Shown here: positions 1 through 7,585 of the stretch, piece by piece
How the letters are laid out: the number at the start of each line of letters is the position of its first letter
Position numbering within the stretch: position 1 is the first letter of the stretch
Origin: Alkalimonas sp.
Lineage (GTDB): Bacteria; Pseudomonadota; Gammaproteobacteria; Enterobacterales; Alteromonadaceae
Assembly (NCBI GenBank): GCA_007117525.1
Contig: SKGJ01000257.1
Coordinates: 1 to 9,271 of the forward strand
Reading direction: 5' to 3'
Length of the DNA: 9,271 nt
Made by a program: the position numbers and the translations under genes
Notes under the pieces: model-generated
The model's database searches: none
Seen by the model: only the letters and a program-made list of their open reading frames with translations
Told to the model about the DNA's origin: nothing

Positions 1-929
1 CCTTTGCCGCGCAGACGGAACATCTTGTCGGTCTGGGTCTCGGCCGGGATTTTCAGTTTGACCCGGCCATCCAGTGTTGGCACAGCGATTTCACCACCGA
101 GTGCTGCTGTGGCAAAGCTAATGGGCACATCGCAGTACAGGTTGTTGCCATCGCGCACAAAGATGGGGTGCTCTTTGACATGCACCTGCACATACAAATC
201 GCCTGCTGGCGCGCCATGCATGCCCGCTTCGCCTTCGCCGCTTAAACGAATGCGATCGCCGGTATCAACTCCAGCCGGAATTTTGACCGACAGGGTTTTG
301 GTTTTCTCAACCCGGCCTTCGCCATGACATTTGCTGCATGGGTCAGGGATAATTTTACCGCGGCCATGACAGGTCGGGCAGGTTTGCTGTACGGCAAAAA
401 AGCCCTGGCGCATCGTGACCTGACCGGCGCCATGACAGGTTGGGCAGGTCTTGGCTGACGTGCCTTTTTTGGCACCACTGCCATCGCAGCTGTCGCAAGT
501 GACCCAGGTCGGCACCTTGATATCGACCGATTTGCCACGGACAGCATCTTCCAGGCTCAGCTCCAAGTTGTAACGCAGATCGGAGCCGCGCTGCGCCCGC
601 GACTGACCGCGACGGCCACCGCCACCGAAAATATCGCCAAACACATCGCCGAAGATATCGCCGAAGTCGGCGCCACCACCAAAGCCACCAGCACCACGGC
701 TGGGATCCACACCGTCGTGACCATAGCGATCGTAGGCCGCACGCTTTTGCTCATCCGTCAGAACTTCATGCGCTTCCTGGATTTCCTTGAATTTGATTTC
801 AAGGTCCTTGTCGCCTTTGGTTCTGTCCGGGTGATACTTCATCGCCAGGCGTTTGTAGGCCTTTTTGATGTCTTTGACATCGGCGCCTTTCTCGACGCCC
901 AGTACTTCATAATAGTCACGCTTTGACAT
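1..929 (-). CDS. dnaJ: Chaperone protein DnaJ (Hsp40), C-terminus cut by window edge
   Basis: This is the Hsp40 co-chaperone, which delivers unfolded clients to DnaK and stimulates its ATPase in the cytoplasm. My translation gives 309 unbroken residues to the left edge; the family is usually about 375, so the last 65 or so are missing. The J domain is at residues 1-70 with HPD at 33-35. A Gly/Phe-rich linker at about 76-107 includes the repeated [13 protein letters not shown] pattern. Four CxxCxGxG zinc motifs start at Cys145, 162, 184 and 198, and a C-terminal substrate-binding domain begins at about 210. The start is the ATG at 929, giving [12 protein letters not shown], the usual DnaJ N-terminus. 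No clear Shine-Dalgarno sequence precedes it. It lies 56 bp downstream of dnaK in the same orientation and is presumably co-transcribed with it. Identity is certain from the domain set. Confidence 0.98.
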   Translation of the reverse strand, partial: MSKRDYYEVLGVEKGADVKDIKKAYKRLAMKYHPDRTKGDKDLEIKFKEIQEAHEVLTDEQKRAAYDRYGHDGVDPSRGAGGFGGGADFGDIFGDVFGDIFGGGGRRGQSRAQRGSDLRYNLELSLEDAVRGKSVDIKVPTWVTCDSCDGSGAKKGTSAKTCPTCHGAGQVTMRQGFFAVQQTCPTCHGRGKIIPDPCSKCHGEGRVEKTKTLSVKIPAGVDTGDRIRLSGEGEAGMHGAPAGDLYVQVHVKEHPIFVRDGNNLYCDVPISFATAALGGEIAVPTLDGRVKLKIPAETQTDKMFRLRGK

Positions 930-985
930 AGATACGGGCTAACTTATGTTAGAGGGCTGCGCCTTAACGCAGCCCGGGTGGAACA
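930..985 (-). promoter_or_regulatory. dnaK-dnaJ intergenic double hairpin
   Basis: The 56-bp spacer contains two inverted repeats in tandem. The one nearer dnaK has perfect 8-bp arms, GGGCTGCG at 954-961 and CGCAGCCC at 968-975, with a 6-nt loop. The one nearer dnaJ has 5-bp arms, CTAAC at 939-943 and GTTAG at 948-952, with a 4-nt loop. On the minus strand the strong stem is followed by TCTAACAT and not by a run of T, so it does not look like an efficient intrinsic terminator. It could be a partial attenuator, a processing site or an mRNA-stabilising structure that sets the DnaK to DnaJ ratio; that role is inference. Confidence 0.6.
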
Positions 986-2893
986 TTACTTGTCGTCTTT
1001 GACTTCTTCGAACTCGGCATCGACCACGTCGTCAGCCGCACCCGCATCCGTCGCACCGGCGTCACCGCCTTGCTGAGCTTTTTGCTGTGCTGCTTCCATC
1101 AGTTTCTGTGCGGCCTGCATCAGGGCTTCGGACTTGGCATCGATGTCCGCCTTGTCGTTGCCTTTGATGGCAGTTTCCAGCTCACTGATCGCCGCTTCAA
1201 TGGCTTCCTTGTCGTTGGTTGCCAAATCGCTGCCAGCTTCTTCCAGCTGCTTGCGGGTACCATGCACCAATGCATCGGCTTGGTTACGGGTTTGCACCAG
1301 CTCTTCGAACTTTTTGTCTTCCTCGGCATGCGCTTCGGCATCGCGCACCATGGCCTGAATTTCATCATCGCTCAGACCTGAAGACGACTTGATGGTGATC
1401 TTCTGCTCTTTGCCGGTGTCTTTGTCTTTGGCCGATACATGCAGGATACCATCCGCATCCAGATCGAAGGTGACTTCAATTTGCGGCTCGCCACGACGAC
1501 CAGCACGGATGCCTTCTAAGTTAAACTGCCCCAGCGACTTGTTGTCGGCCGAACGCTTACGTTCGCCCTGCAGCACATGAATGGTGACCGCAGACTGGTT
1601 GTCTTCTGCCGTTGAGAACACCTGCGACTTTTTGGTCGGAATGGTGGTGTTTTTCTCAATCAGGCTGGTCATCACGCCGCCCATGGTTTCAATACCCAGC
1701 GACAGTGGCGTTACGTCCAGCAGCAGTACATCTTTCACATCGCCTGACAGCACAGCGCCCTGCACTGCAGCACCGACCGCAACGGCTTCATCCGGGTTGA
1801 CGTCTTTGCGTGGCTCTTTGCCGAAGAATTCAGTCACCGCCTGCTGCACTTTTGGCATCCGGGTTTGACCACCGACCAAAATAATTTCGTCGATATCGCC
1901 AACGCTCAAGTCGGCATCGTTCAATGCTACTTTTAATGGATCCAGCGTACGCTTCACCAAATCTTCCACCAGCGACTCCAGCTTGGCGCGGGTGACCTTG
2001 ATGTTCAGGTGCTTAGGACCGGAAGCATCGGCCGTGATGTACGGCAGGTTGACTTCGGTCTGAGAGGCAGAAGACAGCTCAATCTTGGCTTTCTCGGCCG
2101 ACTCTTTTAAGCGCTGCATCGCCAATGGATCGTTGCGCAGATCTATGCCCTGCTCTTTTTTGAACTCATCGACCAGGTAGTTGATCAAGCGGTTGTCGAA
2201 GTCTTCACCACCTAAGTGCGTGTCACCATTGGTGGCCAGTACTTCAAAAGTTTGCTCGCCATCAACATCGTCGATTTCGATGATGGAAATATCAAAGGTA
2301 CCGCCACCTAAGTCGTACACTGCGATTTTGGCGTCGCCTTTTTTCTTGTCCATGCCGTAGGCCAACGCCGCAGCGGTTGGCTCGTTGATGATGCGTTTTA
2401 CATCCAGGCCTGCAATGCGACCGGCATCTTTGGTGGCCTGACGCTGCGCATCGTTAAAGTAAGCAGGGACGGTAATAACGGCTTCGGTAACCGCTTCGCC
2501 CAGGAAGTCCTCGGCGGTTTTCTTCATCTTTTTCAGCACTTCCGCAGAGATCTGCGGCGCCGCCATTTTTTTGCCTTTCACTTCCACCCAGGCATCGCCA
2601 TTGTCGGCTTTGACAATGCTAAATGGCATGATGTTGACATCGCGCTGCACTTCTTCGTCTTCAAAACGACGACCGATCAGACGCTTGATGGCAAACAGTG
2701 TGTTTTTCGGGTTGGTGACCGCCTGACGCTTGGCCGGCTGACCGACCAGAGTCTCGCCATCGTCGGTGTAGGCGATGATGGAAGGGGTGGTGCGGGTGCC
2801 TTCGGCGTTTTCAATCACGCGTGGCTTGTCGCCGTCTAATACAGCAACACAAGAGTTGGTTGTACCCAAGTCGATACCAATAATTCTACCCAT
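986..2893 (-). CDS. dnaK: Molecular chaperone DnaK (Hsp70)
   Basis: This is the ATP-dependent Hsp70 chaperone, 635 residues, full length for a proteobacterial DnaK. The nucleotide-binding domain starts with [12 protein letters not shown] at 5-16. It has the second phosphate motif DLGGGTFD at 194-201 (Thr199 is the expected autophosphorylation position) and the adenosine motif VGGQTRMP at 340-347. The interdomain linker DVLLLD is at 388-393, followed by the beta-sandwich substrate-binding domain and a helical lid. The tail is Gly/Ala/Gln-rich and ends in the acidic EFEEVKDDK typical of DnaK. The ATG at 2893 has a GGAGA ribosome-binding site 6 nt upstream. A strong sigma-32 promoter lies directly upstream and dnaJ follows. 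GrpE, its exchange factor, is encoded about 4 kb away beyond two metabolic genes. Nothing in the protein looks unusual. Confidence 0.99.
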   Translation of the reverse strand: MGRIIGIDLGTTNSCVAVLDGDKPRVIENAEGTRTTPSIIAYTDDGETLVGQPAKRQAVTNPKNTLFAIKRLIGRRFEDEEVQRDVNIMPFSIVKADNGDAWVEVKGKKMAAPQISAEVLKKMKKTAEDFLGEAVTEAVITVPAYFNDAQRQATKDAGRIAGLDVKRIINEPTAAALAYGMDKKKGDAKIAVYDLGGGTFDISIIEIDDVDGEQTFEVLATNGDTHLGGEDFDNRLINYLVDEFKKEQGIDLRNDPLAMQRLKESAEKAKIELSSASQTEVNLPYITADASGPKHLNIKVTRAKLESLVEDLVKRTLDPLKVALNDADLSVGDIDEIILVGGQTRMPKVQQAVTEFFGKEPRKDVNPDEAVAVGAAVQGAVLSGDVKDVLLLDVTPLSLGIETMGGVMTSLIEKNTTIPTKKSQVFSTAEDNQSAVTIHVLQGERKRSADNKSLGQFNLEGIRAGRRGEPQIEVTFDLDADGILHVSAKDKDTGKEQKITIKSSSGLSDDEIQAMVRDAEAHAEEDKKFEELVQTRNQADALVHGTRKQLEEAGSDLATNDKEAIEAAISELETAIKGNDKADIDAKSEALMQAAQKLMEAAQQKAQQGGDAGATDAGAADDVVDAEFEEVKDDK

Positions 2894-2942
2894 AACGGCT
2901 CTCCAAATCTAATTCAGGACAGATAATTTCGTGTTAGCAGCT

Positions 2943-2971
2943 TTATGGGGATTATCCTCACAGGATTCAAG
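2943..2971 (-). promoter_or_regulatory. Sigma-32 (RpoH) heat-shock promoter of dnaK
   Basis: On the minus strand the -35 element CTTGAAT (2971-2965) is followed by a 14-bp spacer and the -10 element CCCCATAA (2950-2943). The known RpoH consensus is CTTGAAA, 13-14 bp, CCCCATnT, so the match is close. Transcription would start near 2936, giving a leader of about 43 nt. The promoter lies wholly in the gap between the dehydrogenase stop codon and dnaK, so dnaK can be heat-induced independently of the genes upstream. The spacer contains a short palindrome, ATCCT-CAC-AGGAT (2954-2966). Confidence 0.88.
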
Positions 2972-2980
2972 GATAGGGAT

Positions 2981-5797
2981 TTAAATTTTTTCGGTAGTCT
3001 TAAGACGCTCTGCCAGCAAATACACCAGATGACGGTACTCAATGCCACTGTGCTGGCTTAAACCGATTTCACAGGTGCGGCTGGAAGACACCCCCTGACT
3101 GCAGCCCTGCACTTGCTGGCGCAGTCCGTGCAGCGCAGAGGCATTGAGCTCAGGCAACAGCAAGCCTTTATCGCCGGCAAAGCCACAACAGTGAATGCCC
3201 AGCGGTTGCACCGGCTGGCTGGTGCAGGCCTGCACCAGGGCGGTGAGTTTATCCTGTTGTTTTAGCCGTGCGGCGCTGCAGGTCAGATGCAGTGCCACCG
3301 GCTGCTGCTGCGGTGTAAGTGCCAACTTTGGCAACACCTTGTCGTGCAAAAAATCGACGCTGTCCCACAGCGGCAAATCCGCTGGCAGCTGTTGTTTCAG
3401 GGTCAGGCTGCAGGGGCTGGTATCGCAATAAATCGCGAGTTCACCGTCATTGCTGGCTGCTTTGAGCGCCGCTGCCACCTCGGTGGCTTTTTGCTGTGCC
3501 AGCTTCAGCTGTCCCTTGGATTGAAACGCCATGCCGCAGCACAGCGCCTCGATGCCTGTTGGGTAAACCAGCCGGTAGCCGGCTTTGGCCAGTACCTCGG
3601 CAGTGACTGCCTGTAAGGAGCGCTGATCGCTGTCACTGGCAGCCGGGCCCATCACCCGGCTGCCACAAGCGGCGAAATACACCACAGGTGTCAGCTGCTC
3701 ATCAGCCACCGGATTCGCTTTACTGCCTGGGACGCCTGGCATCGCCGGATACCAAACAGGCAAACGTTTTCCCGATAGCCGATGCAAAGCGCTACTGAGC
3801 CGCTGCATCGCGTCAACACCAAGCACTGCACGGCCACTTTGCTGCAGACGAAGCCCAATTCGGACCAGCCGGGTCATCCCGGCAAAATGGTTGGCAGCAA
3901 ATATGGCCAGCTTGCTGGGCTTTGCAACCTGGCTGCGCAGCTGGTTGGTCAAATCGCCAGTGTTGATGCCCACCGGACAAGCACTTTCACAAAAGCCGCA
4001 GGCGGTACAAGTTTGATCGCCCTGGTACTGGTAGTCATCGCGCAGCAGCGCCAGTCGCGGGCTGGTTGGTTCTTCACGGCTAAGCCGCTTGATTTCGCGC
4101 TGCACCACAATGCGCTGGCGCGGGGTCAGCGTTAACGCATTGGATGGGCAGACCGGCTCACAAAAACCGCACTCGATGCAGCGATCAATTAAAGGATCAG
4201 CTTCCGGTAAGGGCTTCAAATGCTTCAGATGGATCTGTGGGTCCAGGCTTAACACCACATCGGGGTTTAAAATGCCTTTTGGATCCAGCAAATGCTTGAT
4301 TTGCCACATCAACTGATAAGCATCCTCGCCCCACTCCAGCGCCACAAAAGGCGCCATATTGCGGCCAGTGCCATGCTCAGCTTTTAATGAGCCGCCACAG
4401 CGCACCGCCACCAGCTCGGCGACATCGCGCATAAAGGCTTCGTAGCGCGCTACTTCCTCAGGACTATCAAAGCGCTGGGTAAAGACAAAATGCAGATTGC
4501 CCTCAAGCGCATGGCCGAAAATAATGGCTTCATGGTACTGATAACGCTCAAACAGCTGCAGCAATTGTTGCACCCCTTCGGCCAATCGTTCTAACGGGAA
4601 GGTCACATCCTCGATAATGACGGTGCTGCCAACCGGCCGTACCGCTCCGACCGCAGGAAAAGTGCCTTTGCGAATGGCCCACAGCTGCTGATAGACCTTA
4701 GGATCGGTGCTGAAATCGACCTGCTTCTCCAGCTCAAAAGGACTGAGTGCCTGCCGGATGTCGGTCAGTTGATGCTCAAGCACGTCGCCGTGTTCCGCTC
4801 GGCTTTCAATTAATAAGGCACAGGCATGGTCTGAGAGCCCGGCAACCCAGGCCGGCATACCCGCTTGTTGCTCCACCGCACGCAGGCTGCGCCGATCGAG
4901 CAGCTCCACTGCGGAGACGGCTTGTTGTTTGAGTACAGTCACGGCCTGACAACAGCTTTGCACATCGGGAAACACCAACAAAGCCGTGGCTTTGTGTGGA
5001 TGTTCTTCCACAGTTTTAAGCGTCACTGAACTAATAAAGCCTAAGGTGCCTTCAGAGCCCACCATTAAATGGCTGAGCATCTCGATGGGATCGTCAAAAT
5101 CCAGCAACGCGTTGAGCGAAAGGCCAGTGGTGTTTTTCAGCCGGTATTTGTGACGGATTTTAGCCGCCAACAAGGTATTAGCGCGGGCAGCGTCAGACAA
5201 CTGCTTCAGCTGCTGCAACAACTCAGCCTTTTGCTGACGAAATGCAGCCACTGAGTCAGAATCCGCCGTATCCAGCACGGTGCCATCGGCCAGCACCAAT
5301 CGCATCGCGGCCAGGGTCTGATAACTGTTCTGGCTGGTACCACAGCACATACCGCTGGCATTGTTGGCCACAATCCCCCCGACTTTGCAGGCATTGATGG
5401 AGGCCGGATCCGGGCCAATTTTACGGGCCAGTGGTGCCAGCAATTGGTTGGCATGGCTGCCAATCACGCCAGGCTGCAGCCGGATGGCTTTGCCATCCGC
5501 CAGTACCTCACGCTGTTGCCAGTTGCGTCCCAGCAGCAGCAATACTGAGTCGGTAATGGCCTGGCCGGATAAGCTGGTACCGGCCGCCCGAAAGGTCACT
5601 GCCACTTGGTAGCAAGAGGCCATTTGCAGTAACGCCTGCACCTCAGCTTCGGACTCTACCTTGAGCACTAGCTGCGGGATCAAGCGGTAAAAACTGGCAT
5701 CGGTGCCATAAGCCAAGGTGCGCAACGGATCGTCAATCCAGCGTTCGGCTGGGATCAGCGCTTTGGCTGCCGTTAAGAATTCAGCGGAAAGGGACAT
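2981..5797 (-). CDS. FAD/[4Fe-4S] D-lactate (D-2-hydroxyacid) dehydrogenase, Dld-II/YdiJ family
   Basis: This is a large fused flavin and iron-sulfur dehydrogenase that probably oxidises D-lactate to pyruvate and passes electrons to the respiratory chain at the inner membrane face. The FAD-binding PCMH domain spans about 40-265, with TFRAAGTSLSGQA at 68-80 and GSEGTLGF at 247-254. The FAD-oxidase C-terminal domain spans about 265-515, with FGHALEGNLH at 427-436 and EHGTGRN at 474-480. Two [4Fe-4S] motifs follow: Cys540/543/546/550 and Cys597/600/603/607. Two cysteine-rich CCG modules follow, with Cys711, CCG at 753-755, Cys840, CCG at 870-872 and Cys909. It has no signal peptide or membrane helix. 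I start at the ATG at 5797 (938 residues); an in-frame GTG two codons earlier is possible. The length is close to my memory of Shewanella Dld-II, while E. coli YdiJ, a D-2-hydroxyglutarate dehydrogenase, is longer (about 1018). The substrate is therefore inferred. No lactate permease is adjacent. Confidence 0.88.
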   Translation of the reverse strand: MSLSAEFLTAAKALIPAERWIDDPLRTLAYGTDASFYRLIPQLVLKVESEAEVQALLQMASCYQVAVTFRAAGTSLSGQAITDSVLLLLGRNWQQREVLADGKAIRLQPGVIGSHANQLLAPLARKIGPDPASINACKVGGIVANNASGMCCGTSQNSYQTLAAMRLVLADGTVLDTADSDSVAAFRQQKAELLQQLKQLSDAARANTLLAAKIRHKYRLKNTTGLSLNALLDFDDPIEMLSHLMVGSEGTLGFISSVTLKTVEEHPHKATALLVFPDVQSCCQAVTVLKQQAVSAVELLDRRSLRAVEQQAGMPAWVAGLSDHACALLIESRAEHGDVLEHQLTDIRQALSPFELEKQVDFSTDPKVYQQLWAIRKGTFPAVGAVRPVGSTVIIEDVTFPLERLAEGVQQLLQLFERYQYHEAIIFGHALEGNLHFVFTQRFDSPEEVARYEAFMRDVAELVAVRCGGSLKAEHGTGRNMAPFVALEWGEDAYQLMWQIKHLLDPKGILNPDVVLSLDPQIHLKHLKPLPEADPLIDRCIECGFCEPVCPSNALTLTPRQRIVVQREIKRLSREEPTSPRLALLRDDYQYQGDQTCTACGFCESACPVGINTGDLTNQLRSQVAKPSKLAIFAANHFAGMTRLVRIGLRLQQSGRAVLGVDAMQRLSSALHRLSGKRLPVWYPAMPGVPGSKANPVADEQLTPVVYFAACGSRVMGPAASDSDQRSLQAVTAEVLAKAGYRLVYPTGIEALCCGMAFQSKGQLKLAQQKATEVAAALKAASNDGELAIYCDTSPCSLTLKQQLPADLPLWDSVDFLHDKVLPKLALTPQQQPVALHLTCSAARLKQQDKLTALVQACTSQPVQPLGIHCCGFAGDKGLLLPELNASALHGLRQQVQGCSQGVSSSRTCEIGLSQHSGIEYRHLVYLLAERLKTTEKI

Positions 5798-5877
5798 AAC
5801 CACTCAGCATCTTGCCAACAAAGGGGTATAAGTAGCAGATTATGGCGTCCTTTGCTACGGCTACCACCTTCCCGAAA
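5798..5877 (-). other. Kinase-dehydrogenase spacer with a dyad
   Basis: This 80-bp gap has no terminator. It contains separated 6-bp inverted arms, GTAGCA at 5832-5837 and TGCTAC at 5853-5858, with a 15-nt spacer, and an extra copy of the GTAGC core adjacent on the minus strand (GTAGCCGTAGC). The dyad could be an operator for a lactate or sugar regulator, but no known consensus was recognised. No convincing sigma-70 promoter was found; a CATAAT -10-like hexamer lacks a good -35. The dehydrogenase may therefore be read from the kinase promoter. Confidence 0.35.
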
Positions 5878-6813
5878 TCAGGGTAAGGTGTCAAAACTGG
5901 CAAAAGCAGCCGCTTTGACAATGGCCCCGGGCTGCTGAACCACAAAAGCGGCCAGCCGGGCCGCATAGCGAGCCGATTCTAGCGCGCTTAGCCCATGCCA
6001 GCGCGCAGCAAGATAACCACCGTTAAAGGCATCCCCTGCCGACGTGGTATCGACCACCTGGCGGACCGGGCTGGCTGCAACCCGGGTCCGCTGACCATCG
6101 CAATCGCCAACAGCGCCATTGGCACCGTCTTTCAGCATGCTTTCTTTCACACCCAGCTGTTGTAGCCAATCGCAGGCTTGCTCCAGACTATCGTGGCCAA
6201 ACAATGCCCGCTGGTCATCCAGGCCACTAAGCACCAAATCCGCCATCCTGTAAATCTCCAGACATGCCGCAGCGGCTTCCTCACGGTTTTGCCACAAGCT
6301 GGGACGGTAATTGGCATCAAACACCAGCCGACAGCCTTGCGTTTTTAAAGCGCGTATCAGCTGAAATAGCTGCTGACGATCCACCGGGGATAACATTGCC
6401 AAAGAAATGCCGGTCAGATACAACAACCGGCAGCCATCCAGGGTGCTGGGGCGGGGTTCTGCAGCATAGCACTGCATAACCTTTCGGGCGGCCGACGCTT
6501 CCCGCCAGTAGTGAAAACTGCGCTCGCCCTCGGCGTCATTCTGCACCAGATAGAGCCCCGGCAGGGCATGCTGCGACCGATACAGCAACTCGGTGCCGAT
6601 CTGCTCGTGCTGCAAAAAAGCCAGCAGCTGATCGCTCAGTGCATCGGTCCCGATAGCAGAAAAGAACTGCACATCCAGTCTGGCTTTTGAGCTGCGCTGC
6701 AAATAAATAGCGGTATTGAGCACATCACCGGCAAAACTGTGTTGCAGTAAATCGGCACGATGCGGGCGGAGCTCCAACATGGCTTCGCCCAGCATAACCA
6801 GAGTATGTTTCAT
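5878..6813 (-). CDS. kdgK: PfkB-family sugar kinase, probable 2-dehydro-3-deoxygluconokinase (KdgK)
   Basis: This cytoplasmic kinase probably phosphorylates 2-keto-3-deoxygluconate at O-6 to KDPG, which feeds the Entner-Doudoroff aldolase. It has 311 residues, close to E. coli KdgK (309). The N-terminal strand KHTLVMLGEAMLEL is followed by the ribokinase-family motif at 29-40 (GDVLNTAIYLQR), YWREASAARKV at 102-112, DANYRPSLW at 166-174 (KdgK-like) and KDGANGA at 228-234. The PfkB signature DTTSAGDAFNGGYL is at 255-268, with catalytic base Asp261. The ATG at 6813 is chosen because the longer frame would begin at 6900, inside the grpE terminator hairpin. A GGGGT ribosome-binding site lies just upstream. 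A promoter precedes it, and the dehydrogenase gene lies 80 bp downstream in the same direction. Another sugar kinase specificity, such as fructokinase, cannot be excluded. No other ketodeoxygluconate gene is in the window. Confidence 0.8.
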   Translation of the reverse strand: MKHTLVMLGEAMLELRPHRADLLQHSFAGDVLNTAIYLQRSSKARLDVQFFSAIGTDALSDQLLAFLQHEQIGTELLYRSQHALPGLYLVQNDAEGERSFHYWREASAARKVMQCYAAEPRPSTLDGCRLLYLTGISLAMLSPVDRQQLFQLIRALKTQGCRLVFDANYRPSLWQNREEAAAACLEIYRMADLVLSGLDDQRALFGHDSLEQACDWLQQLGVKESMLKDGANGAVGDCDGQRTRVAASPVRQVVDTTSAGDAFNGGYLAARWHGLSALESARYAARLAAFVVQQPGAIVKAAAFASFDTLP

Positions 6814-6842
6814 CGCTACCCCGCCCAAAAAGATGTGAATGA

Positions 6843-6858
6843 CAGCGTTATCATAGCA
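6843..6858 (-). promoter_or_regulatory. Extended -10 sigma-70 promoter for the kinase gene
   Basis: On the minus strand, TGC followed by TATGAT (6855-6850) forms an extended -10 element, five of six matches to TATAAT. It lies just past the grpE terminator and about 37 bp before the kinase ATG. The -35 region is poor, as is common for extended -10 promoters. An imperfect dyad, TGATAAC-GCTGTCA, overlaps the start site and could hold a regulator; this is weak. Confidence 0.5.
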
Positions 6859-6868
6859 AGCTTTACTC

Positions 6869-6896
6869 AAAAGAAAACCGGCGCAAGGGCCGGTTT
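6869..6896 (-). terminator. Rho-independent terminator after grpE
   Basis: On the minus strand an 8-bp perfect stem (AAACCGGC with GCCGGTTT, 6875-6882 and 6889-6896) with a 6-nt loop is followed by TCTTTT. It starts 20 bp after the grpE stop codon. It separates the hrcA-grpE transcript from the kinase gene. Confidence 0.9.
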
Positions 6897-6916
6897 CCAT
6901 TCACAAAAAGCGGGGT

Positions 6917-7504
6917 TTACTCGCTGGCAGGCGCCTTGGACACACCCACCATGGCCGGGCGCAATAAACGGCCGTTCAGCTCGTAGCCTTTTTGCATCAC
7001 AAAGGTAACGGTGTTGGGGGCCACATCGGCGGTTTCCATCATCGACATCGCCTGGTGCTGCTCCGGGTTAAAGGGCTGGCCTTGTGGATCCAGTTGCTGC
7101 ACGCCGAATTTTTCCACGGTGTCGAGGAAGCTTTTCAGCGTCAGCTCTACCCCTTCGGCCACGGAGTTCATGGTTTCATTGTCTTTGTCGATAAAACCAA
7201 GGGCCCGTTCCAGATTGTCCATCACCGGCAGCAAATCGTTGGCAAACTTTTCCAGCGCAAACTTATGGGCTTTTTCCACATCCTGACTGGCACGACGCTT
7301 GGTATTTTCCGCCTCGGCTTTGATGCGCAGCATCGCATCCTGTTGTTCGGCGACCTGCTTACGCAGCTGGGCAATTTCTGCTTCAAGTTTGTCGATCACA
7401 CTTTGCTCGGAGGATACCTCGACCGTATCTTGCTCGGTTTGCTCCGGGCTGGTTTGGGCCTGCACGTCCTCTTCCGGGGTCTGGGGGGCTTGTTGCTCAG
7501 TCAT
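6917..7504 (-). CDS. grpE: Nucleotide exchange factor GrpE
   Basis: This is the co-chaperone that releases ADP from DnaK, acting as a cytoplasmic homodimer. Its 195 residues match the family length. The first 33 or so residues are a disordered Gln/Glu/Thr-rich tail. A long coiled-coil helix follows at about 34-90, containing AEAENTKRR at 63-71, then the four-helix bundle with [12 protein letters not shown] at 91-102. The C-terminal beta domain that contacts DnaK ends in [19 protein letters not shown] at 172-190, the GrpE signature. The ATG at 7504 has GGAG 9 nt upstream. It has its own sigma-32 promoter, lies 68 bp downstream of hrcA and is followed by a strong terminator. It is separated from its partner dnaK by two metabolic genes. 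Confidence 0.98.
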   Translation of the reverse strand: MTEQQAPQTPEEDVQAQTSPEQTEQDTVEVSSEQSVIDKLEAEIAQLRKQVAEQQDAMLRIKAEAENTKRRASQDVEKAHKFALEKFANDLLPVMDNLERALGFIDKDNETMNSVAEGVELTLKSFLDTVEKFGVQQLDPQGQPFNPEQHQAMSMMETADVAPNTVTFVMQKGYELNGRLLRPAMVGVSKAPASE

Positions 7505-7531
7505 TCACTCAATCTCCAAAAATACCTGCTT

Positions 7532-7546
7532 CTTGGCTTAGCCAAG
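7532..7546. promoter_or_regulatory. Perfect 15-bp palindrome in the grpE leader
   Basis: CTTGGC-TTA-GCCAAG reads as a perfect 6-bp dyad with a 3-bp centre. It sits about 5 to 19 bp downstream of the predicted grpE start site and upstream of the ribosome-binding site. It could be a protein operator or an RNA hairpin. CTTGGCTT also occurs on the minus strand in the hrcA promoter region (complement at 8640-8647). It is not a CIRCE element, since it lacks the TTAGCACTC and GAGTGCTAA arms and the 9-bp spacing. Binding by HrcA is speculation. Confidence 0.5.
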
Positions 7547-7557
7547 GTCTGGTTGCT

Positions 7558-7585
7558 ATATGGGGATGGATTTTATGGATTCAAG
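7558..7585 (-). promoter_or_regulatory. Sigma-32 (RpoH) heat-shock promoter of grpE
   Basis: On the minus strand the -35 CTTGAAT (7585-7579) is followed by a 13-bp spacer and a -10 CCCCATAT (7565-7558) that matches the consensus CCCCATnT exactly. The -35 element lies inside the last codons of hrcA (encoding LNP) and the spacer covers its stop codon. Transcription would start near 7551, giving a leader of about 47 nt that carries a perfect palindrome. Confidence 0.9.

Noticed and set aside
954..975. dnaK-dnaJ stem as an intrinsic terminator
   Set aside because: The minus-strand stem is followed by TCTAACAT with no T run, and dnaJ directly follows in the same direction.
1070..1868. Several plus-strand open frames of 60-103 codons inside dnaK
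   Set aside because: They are antisense shadows of the certain dnaK gene, have no family resemblance, and overlap each other in different frames.
2926..2951. Degenerate CIRCE overlapping the dnaK start site (minus strand TGCTAA half)
   Set aside because: One arm matches GAGTGCTAA at only about 6 of 9 bases and the other at 4 of 9, so it is not distinguishable from chance.
6814..6900. 29-residue N-terminal extension of the sugar kinase
   Set aside because: It would start within the grpE terminator hairpin and upstream of the kinase promoter; kinase homology begins at the ATG at 6813.
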